Part shown: positions 60,932 to 64,000 of the stretch, piece by piece | Position numbering within the stretch: position 1 is the stretch's first letter | Layout: each line of letters begins with the position of its first letter | Assembly (NCBI RefSeq): GCF_037203765.1 | Contig: NZ_JBBCAS010000007.1 | Coordinates: forward strand, 124,001-188,000 | Direction of reading: 5' to 3' | DNA: 64,000 bases | DNA from: Sediminicola sp037203765 | GTDB lineage: Bacteria; Bacteroidota; Bacteroidia; Flavobacteriales; Flavobacteriaceae | The notes under the pieces: generated by a model | Databases searched by the model: none | What the model saw: the letters and a program-made list of their open reading frames with translations, nothing else | What the model was told of the DNA's origin: nothing | Made by a program: the position numbers and the translations under genes

Positions 60932-61897
60932 ATGAGCTGCACACTTCTTTCGTCCCCTTTGCAAGGATTTACCGACTTCAAATTTCGAAATGCCTTTAAC
61001 CAATATTTTGGGGGCATTGATACTTTTTACGCACCCTATATCCGTCTGGATGGAAAATTAATTATCAAATCATCCTACCAACGAGACCTACAACCGGAAA
61101 ACAATTCTTCTTTGGAGGTTATTCCTCAGGTGATGACCAACGATGCCGATGAGTTTCTGTTTGTAGTTAAGTACGTCCAGGAATTAGGTTACAAGGAATT
61201 GAATTGGAACCTTGGATGTCCTTATCCCATGGTGACCAAAAGAGGTATGGGATCGGGTTTGATCAGTGATGTTGAAAAGATAAATGCCATACTTGATAGG
61301 GTCCATACCGAAACAGATATTCTGGTTTCCATGAAAATGCGGATGGGTTATGAAAATAGCGAAGAAATTTTGGAGGTTCTTCCAATGTTGGACACCTATC
61401 CCCTTAAGAACATTGCCATTCATGCGCGTATTGGAAAGCAGCTTTATAAGGGTGGGGTCGACTTGGAAGCATTTCAACGTTGCCTGGACCATAGTTCGCA
61501 TAAAATCTATTACAACGGTGATATCACCTCGGTATCGGTATTTAGGGAGATGCAGGAAAAATTTCCAGCAATAGACCATTGGATGATTGGTCGCGGGTTA
61601 ATTGCAGATCCATTTCTACCCATGATGATAAAAAATGACACCATCATTTATCCCGATGATAGGATAACTATTTTTAGCGATTTTCACGACACCATTTTTA
61701 CCGCTTATGACCAAGCATTGTCCGGACCAACACCTATCCGCATGAAGATGTTGGGCTTTTGGGAATATTTCAGCAATTCCTTTTCCAATCCCCAAAAGGT
61801 GTACAAGAAAATAAAAAAAGCAAAAGATATTGCGGCTTATAGAGCTGCCGTGAAGGAAATTTTACACACAGAGCGCTCCGAACTAAAGATTCGATAA
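60932..61897 (+). CDS. tRNA-dihydrouridine synthase (DusC-like)
   Basis: FMN/NADPH enzyme that reduces uridine to dihydrouridine in tRNA D-loops. 321 residues. SSPLQGFTDFKFRNAF near residue 7 is the FMN phosphate region; ELNWNLGCPYPMVTKRGMGSGL gives the catalytic Cys96; VSMKMRMGYEN and AIHARIGKQLYKG are the uridine/FMN contacts; IGRGLIADPFL closes the barrel. The C-terminal helical domain completes it. The overall pattern fits the DusC/DusB-type branch; exact target U is not readable. Confidence 0.9.
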   Translation: MSCTLLSSPLQGFTDFKFRNAFNQYFGGIDTFYAPYIRLDGKLIIKSSYQRDLQPENNSSLEVIPQVMTNDADEFLFVVKYVQELGYKELNWNLGCPYPMVTKRGMGSGLISDVEKINAILDRVHTETDILVSMKMRMGYENSEEILEVLPMLDTYPLKNIAIHARIGKQLYKGGVDLEAFQRCLDHSSHKIYYNGDITSVSVFREMQEKFPAIDHWMIGRGLIADPFLPMMIKNDTIIYPDDRITIFSDFHDTIFTAYDQALSGPTPIRMKMLGFWEYFSNSFSNPQKVYKKIKKAKDIAAYRAAVKEILHTERSELKIR

Positions 61898-61993
61898 GAA
61901 AAAATAGGTAATCCTCCTGTTTAGAATACTACGAACCCTGAGTAGGATTAAAAATATATGCCTTAAATTAAAGACCAATAATTGCTGTACACT

Positions 61994-62248
61994 ATGGAAC
62001 AACAAATGAAGGAAACCAATAAAAACGGAGATCAAGCAAACAATCCGCTTCATGGTATTAAGTTAGTTGATATCTTGGAGCATTTGGTGGCTGAATATGG
62101 CTGGTTTGATCTGGGAAAGAGGATAAACATAAAGTGTTTCAACAACGACCCCTCTATTAAATCCAGTTTAAAATTCTTGAGAAAGACCCCATGGGCAAGG
62201 GAAAAAGTAGAAAATCTCTATCTGTATTCCAAAAAGAACAAAACATAA
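61994..62248 (+). CDS. VF530 family protein (DUF2132)
   Basis: An 84-residue cytosolic DNA-binding-like protein. NPLHGIKLVDILEHLVAEYGWFDLGKRINIKCFNNDPSIKSSLKFLRKTPWAREKVENLYL is nearly the entire family signature, with the invariant CFNNDPS and KFLRKTPWAR. A TTG at 61982 would add four residues (MLYT); the ATG at 61994 (MEQQMKE) is preferred. The family resembles the Vibrio fischeri protein VF530; function not known. Confidence 0.9.
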   Translation: MEQQMKETNKNGDQANNPLHGIKLVDILEHLVAEYGWFDLGKRINIKCFNNDPSIKSSLKFLRKTPWAREKVENLYLYSKKNKT

Positions 62249-62393
62249 GGAAATAGCGAAATTACAAGATAACCCAAGGTTACATAGGGGATTGAGCGGG
62301 GTTTTTGAAGAATATTTTCGACTTTCAACCCTTCATGTCACAAAAAAAACAATATAAACTCCTCAAAAACAACCAACTTAAAATATTTAATCC

Positions 62394-62401
62394 TACATTT
62401 G
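62394..62401 (+). promoter_or_regulatory. possible promoter -7 element of the cold-shock gene
   Basis: TACATTTG matches TANNTTTG 29 bp before the cold-shock ATG. No clear -33 TTG. Confidence 0.4.
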
Positions 62402-62430
62402 CACTTAATATAATTTTTTAATTTTTAGTA

Positions 62431-62622
62431 ATGAATAAAGGAACAGTAAAATTTTTCAACGACTCTAAAGGATTTGGATTTATCGTTGAAGAAGGAACAA
62501 ACAAAGATCACTTTGTACACATTTCAGGATTGATTGATGAGATTCGCGAAGGAGATGAAGTAGAATTCGAATTGGAACAAGGTAAAAAAGGATTGAACGC
62601 AGTAAATGTAAAAGTAATTTAA
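62431..62622 (+). CDS. cold-shock protein, CspA family
   Basis: A 63-residue single-stranded nucleic-acid-binding OB-fold protein. RNP1-like KGFGFIV and RNP2-like FVHIS are both present, as is the start KGTVKFFNDSKGFG. Such proteins act as RNA chaperones at low temperature. The leader (from about 62408) is AU-rich and short. A strong hairpin ends the transcript. Confidence 0.95.
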   Translation: MNKGTVKFFNDSKGFGFIVEEGTNKDHFVHISGLIDEIREGDEVEFELEQGKKGLNAVNVKVI

Positions 62623-62654
62623 TACTTACTCTTTAACTTTTTATTGAAGGACAG

Positions 62655-62686
62655 AAGCCTGTTAATTTAAATTGACAGGCTTTTTT
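62655..62686 (+). terminator. terminator of the cold-shock gene
   Basis: AAGCCTGT (62655-62662) pairs with ACAGGCTT (62675-62682), with an inner AT-rich extension, followed by a T run. Confidence 0.85.
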
Positions 62687-62938
62687 ATGCTCTGATACCA
62701 CCTCATATCCCAATTGAAAAATACACCATGCCTTTTTTCTAATTGTAGGGCTTAAAAATAAACACCACTTCCAGTGATTACTTTCTAAACACTTAAACAC
62801 CTGATTTAAAATTATTTAAAAACAAAGGGGCAGCCTTTCATCAAAAAAATAGTAAAAATTCTATATTCAAGTACGCAACCTATTTATATTTGGGCCATCT
62901 AAGAGAATAATAACCTCCCCCAAATAAAAAACAGCCAG
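62687..62938. other. intergenic region between cold-shock gene and small membrane peptides
   Basis: No coding frame is evident. It contains a promoter-like TATATTTG at 62885-62892 that would serve the first 30-residue peptide. Confidence 0.45.
62885..62892 (+). promoter_or_regulatory. possible promoter -7 element of the small-peptide pair
   Basis: TATATTTG, a perfect TANNTTTG, 46 bp before the ATG at 62939. No clear -33 element. Confidence 0.4.
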
Positions 62939-63031
62939 ATGAGTACATTTTTCGGTATCCTATCATTATTGCTTGCGATCAACGCCTTATTGTTGGTTAT
63001 AAGCGTCAACAATGCCAAATCTAAAAAATAA
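62939..63031 (+). CDS. 30-residue single-helix membrane peptide, copy 1
   Basis: Reads MSTFFGILSL, then LLAINALLLVISVNNAKSKK. One hydrophobic helix covers about residues 4-23 and a basic tail (NAKSKK) follows, so it should insert in the inner membrane with the tail in the cytosol. Copy 2 is 72 bp downstream and shares about three quarters of its residues, including FFGILSLLLAIN and LLLVISVN. Synonymous differences between the copies suggest selection on the protein. No family is known to me. Possible roles: a regulator of a membrane complex, or a small hydrophobic toxin; neither is shown. Confidence 0.65.
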   Translation: MSTFFGILSLLLAINALLLVISVNNAKSKK

Positions 63032-63053
63032 AAAGTAGGGTTTTTCTACTTTT
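63031..63053 (+). terminator. possible hairpin between the two peptide genes
   Basis: AAAAGTAG (63031-63038) and CTACTTTT (63046-63053) around a GGTTTTT loop, directly after the first stop codon. Confidence 0.5.
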
Positions 63054-63103
63054 GGGTGTTACTATAAAAACCGGCCTTACCAAGACCATCAATTTTTATC
63101 GTA

Positions 63104-63196
63104 ATGACTACCTTCTTTGGCATTTTATCACTACTTCTGGCAATTAACATTTTACTATTGGTAATTAGCGTTAATCGGTCCTCCAGGAAAACATAA
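63104..63196 (+). CDS. 30-residue single-helix membrane peptide, copy 2
   Basis: Reads MTTFFGILSL, then LLAINILLLVISVNRSSRKT. The same length, helix (about residues 4-23) and basic tail as copy 1, differing mostly at the tail and at position 16. Most codon differences in the shared stretch are at third positions, as expected for conserved coding sequence. An imperfect hairpin follows the stop (63196-63223). Role unknown. Confidence 0.65.
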   Translation: MTTFFGILSLLLAINILLLVISVNRSSRKT

Positions 63197-63223
63197 AAGG
63201 GATACCAAATTTGGCACCCCTTT
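63196..63223 (+). terminator. imperfect hairpin after the second peptide gene
   Basis: AAAGGGATACCA and TGGCACCCCTTT pair with two mismatches around AATT; only a short T run follows. Confidence 0.4.
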
Positions 63224-63288
63224 CATTCATTGATCAAGTCTGTATTTTAATATCCCATACAACAAAAGGATATTGAAAATAATCAGCC

Positions 63289-64000
63289 CTATTTTACTTT
63301 CATAAGCTCCACATCAAATACCAAGGTGGCATCACCAGGTATCACACCTCCAGCGCCTGCACTGCCATACGCCAAATTGGAAGGAATAACAAAACGGGCT
63401 TTATCACCAACTTTTAACAAGCTAATACCTTCATCCCAACCTGGAATTACCTGTCCGATCCCCAGTTTAAAATCGATGGGTTGGTTTCTCTTGTAAGAAG
63501 AATCAAATACAGTACCGTTTACCAATGCCCCTTCGTAGTGCACTGAAACAGTCTGACCCTTTTCTGCCTTGGCTCCGCTCCCCTTTTGGATGATCTTATA
63601 ACGAAGTCCACTTGGAGTTTCCTCAAAGCCGGCAGCTACTTTGTCCAATTCGGCGGTGCGTTTAGCCTTTTCTTCAGCCAACCTTTTTTCCCTAGAACCT
63701 TCAAAAGTTCGGAAAGCCTCAACAGCATTCCATGCCTCTGCTTTTTCTCCTACACGTACTATTTCCAAAGTTTTGATTTTATCTCCCTGAGAAATAGCAT
63801 CTACGATATCCTGTCCCTCTACTACATGGCCAAATACCGTATGCTTATTGTCCAACCACGGGGTTGCCACATGGGTAATAAAAAATTGTGTTCCATTGGT
63901 TCCAGGGCCTGCGTTTGCCATGGATAGTACCCCAGGACCATCGTGCTTTAGGTCTTTATGGAATTCATCATCAAATTTGTAACCACCATCACCGGTACCT
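63289..64000 (-). CDS. cyclophilin-FKBP fusion peptidyl-prolyl isomerase (5' end outside window)
   Basis: At least 236 residues are visible and the frame runs off the right edge without a start, so the N-terminus is missing. The upstream part is cyclophilin type (GDGGYKFDDEFH, GPGVLSMANAGPGTNGTQFFI, WLDNKHTVFG). After a charged helical linker (about 60 residues) comes an FKBP domain: VSVHYEGALVNGTVFDSSYKR, VIPGWDEGISLLKVGDKA, IPSNLAYGSAGAGGVIPGDATLVFDVEL. Both domains catalyse proline cis-trans isomerisation, so the fusion is probably a folding helper. The ATG at 63919-63921 is internal, not the true start. Confidence 0.93.
   Translation of the reverse strand, partial: GTGDGGYKFDDEFHKDLKHDGPGVLSMANAGPGTNGTQFFITHVATPWLDNKHTVFGHVVEGQDIVDAISQGDKIKTLEIVRVGEKAEAWNAVEAFRTFEGSREKRLAEEKAKRTAELDKVAAGFEETPSGLRYKIIQKGSGAKAEKGQTVSVHYEGALVNGTVFDSSYKRNQPIDFKLGIGQVIPGWDEGISLLKVGDKARFVIPSNLAYGSAGAGGVIPGDATLVFDVELMKVK

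Overview
The window looks like chromosomal core and near-core sequence from a marine-type Flavobacteriaceae (Bacteroidota). Support for this: AT-rich DNA with little Shine-Dalgarno signal; many promoters of the Bacteroidota type (TTTG or TTG, 17-21 bp, then TANNTTTG); long-form NusB; lineage-restricted families (DUF5606, DUF3276/PUR, DUF4856, a cyclophilin-FKBP fusion); and TonB-dependent receptors with carboxypeptidase-regulatory N-terminal domains. I saw no rRNA, tRNA, CRISPR array, insertion sequence or prophage. All family names come from reading the translations by eye; no database search was run.

Layout. 0-10 kb: mazG, a small membrane protein, an NAD(P)-binding reductase, a sulfurtransferase, then exported hydrolases (alpha/beta esterase, SGNH esterase, GH20 hexosaminidase lipoprotein) and a 1138-residue beta-propeller/amidohydrolase. 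10-13 kb: DUF5606, def, DUF1919 and ruvX, with dapD divergent. 13-19 kb: three glycosyltransferases, tsaC-cca, heme A synthase. 19-28 kb: nucleoid-associated protein, a conserved unknown, an ABC transporter pair, uvrB, an M20 peptidase, hsp20. 28-35 kb: TerB-like protein, DUF1456, sucC, a LON-domain protein, lysA, a thioredoxin, guaB. 35-42 kb: a five-gene minus-strand locus (DUF4856 lipoprotein, imelysin, HTTM/gamma-carboxylase-like membrane protein, TonB receptor, haem-binding protein). 42-50 kb: HMG-CoA-lyase-like enzyme, LysE exporter, Dabb protein, pyrD, a second TonB receptor, pepT. 50-58 kb: yajC, DUF1573, nusB, an ABC exporter, DUF3276, M14 peptidase, csaA. 58-64 kb: redox proteins, a YfiT-like protein, a decayed cupin gene, a Dus enzyme, VF530, a cold-shock protein, two tandem 30-residue membrane peptides, and a cyclophilin-FKBP isomerase cut by the window end.

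The best candidate for a little-described system is the 35-42 kb locus. Its first promoter (TTTG-N19-TATATTTG) lies between two related 23-25 bp AT-rich palindromes, and a third copy lies before the imelysin gene. This suggests co-regulation, probably by iron, of a periplasmic metal-capture set that includes a vitamin-K-carboxylase-like membrane enzyme. Two smaller signals are also worth attention: the tandem 30-residue membrane peptides at 62.9-63.2 kb, and the double palindrome around the hsp20 promoter at 28.0 kb.

Many converging genes are separated by strong hairpins with T runs. Several starts were moved to internal ATG or GTG codons because a signal peptide, lipobox or TANNTTTG promoter element fixes the real 5' end.
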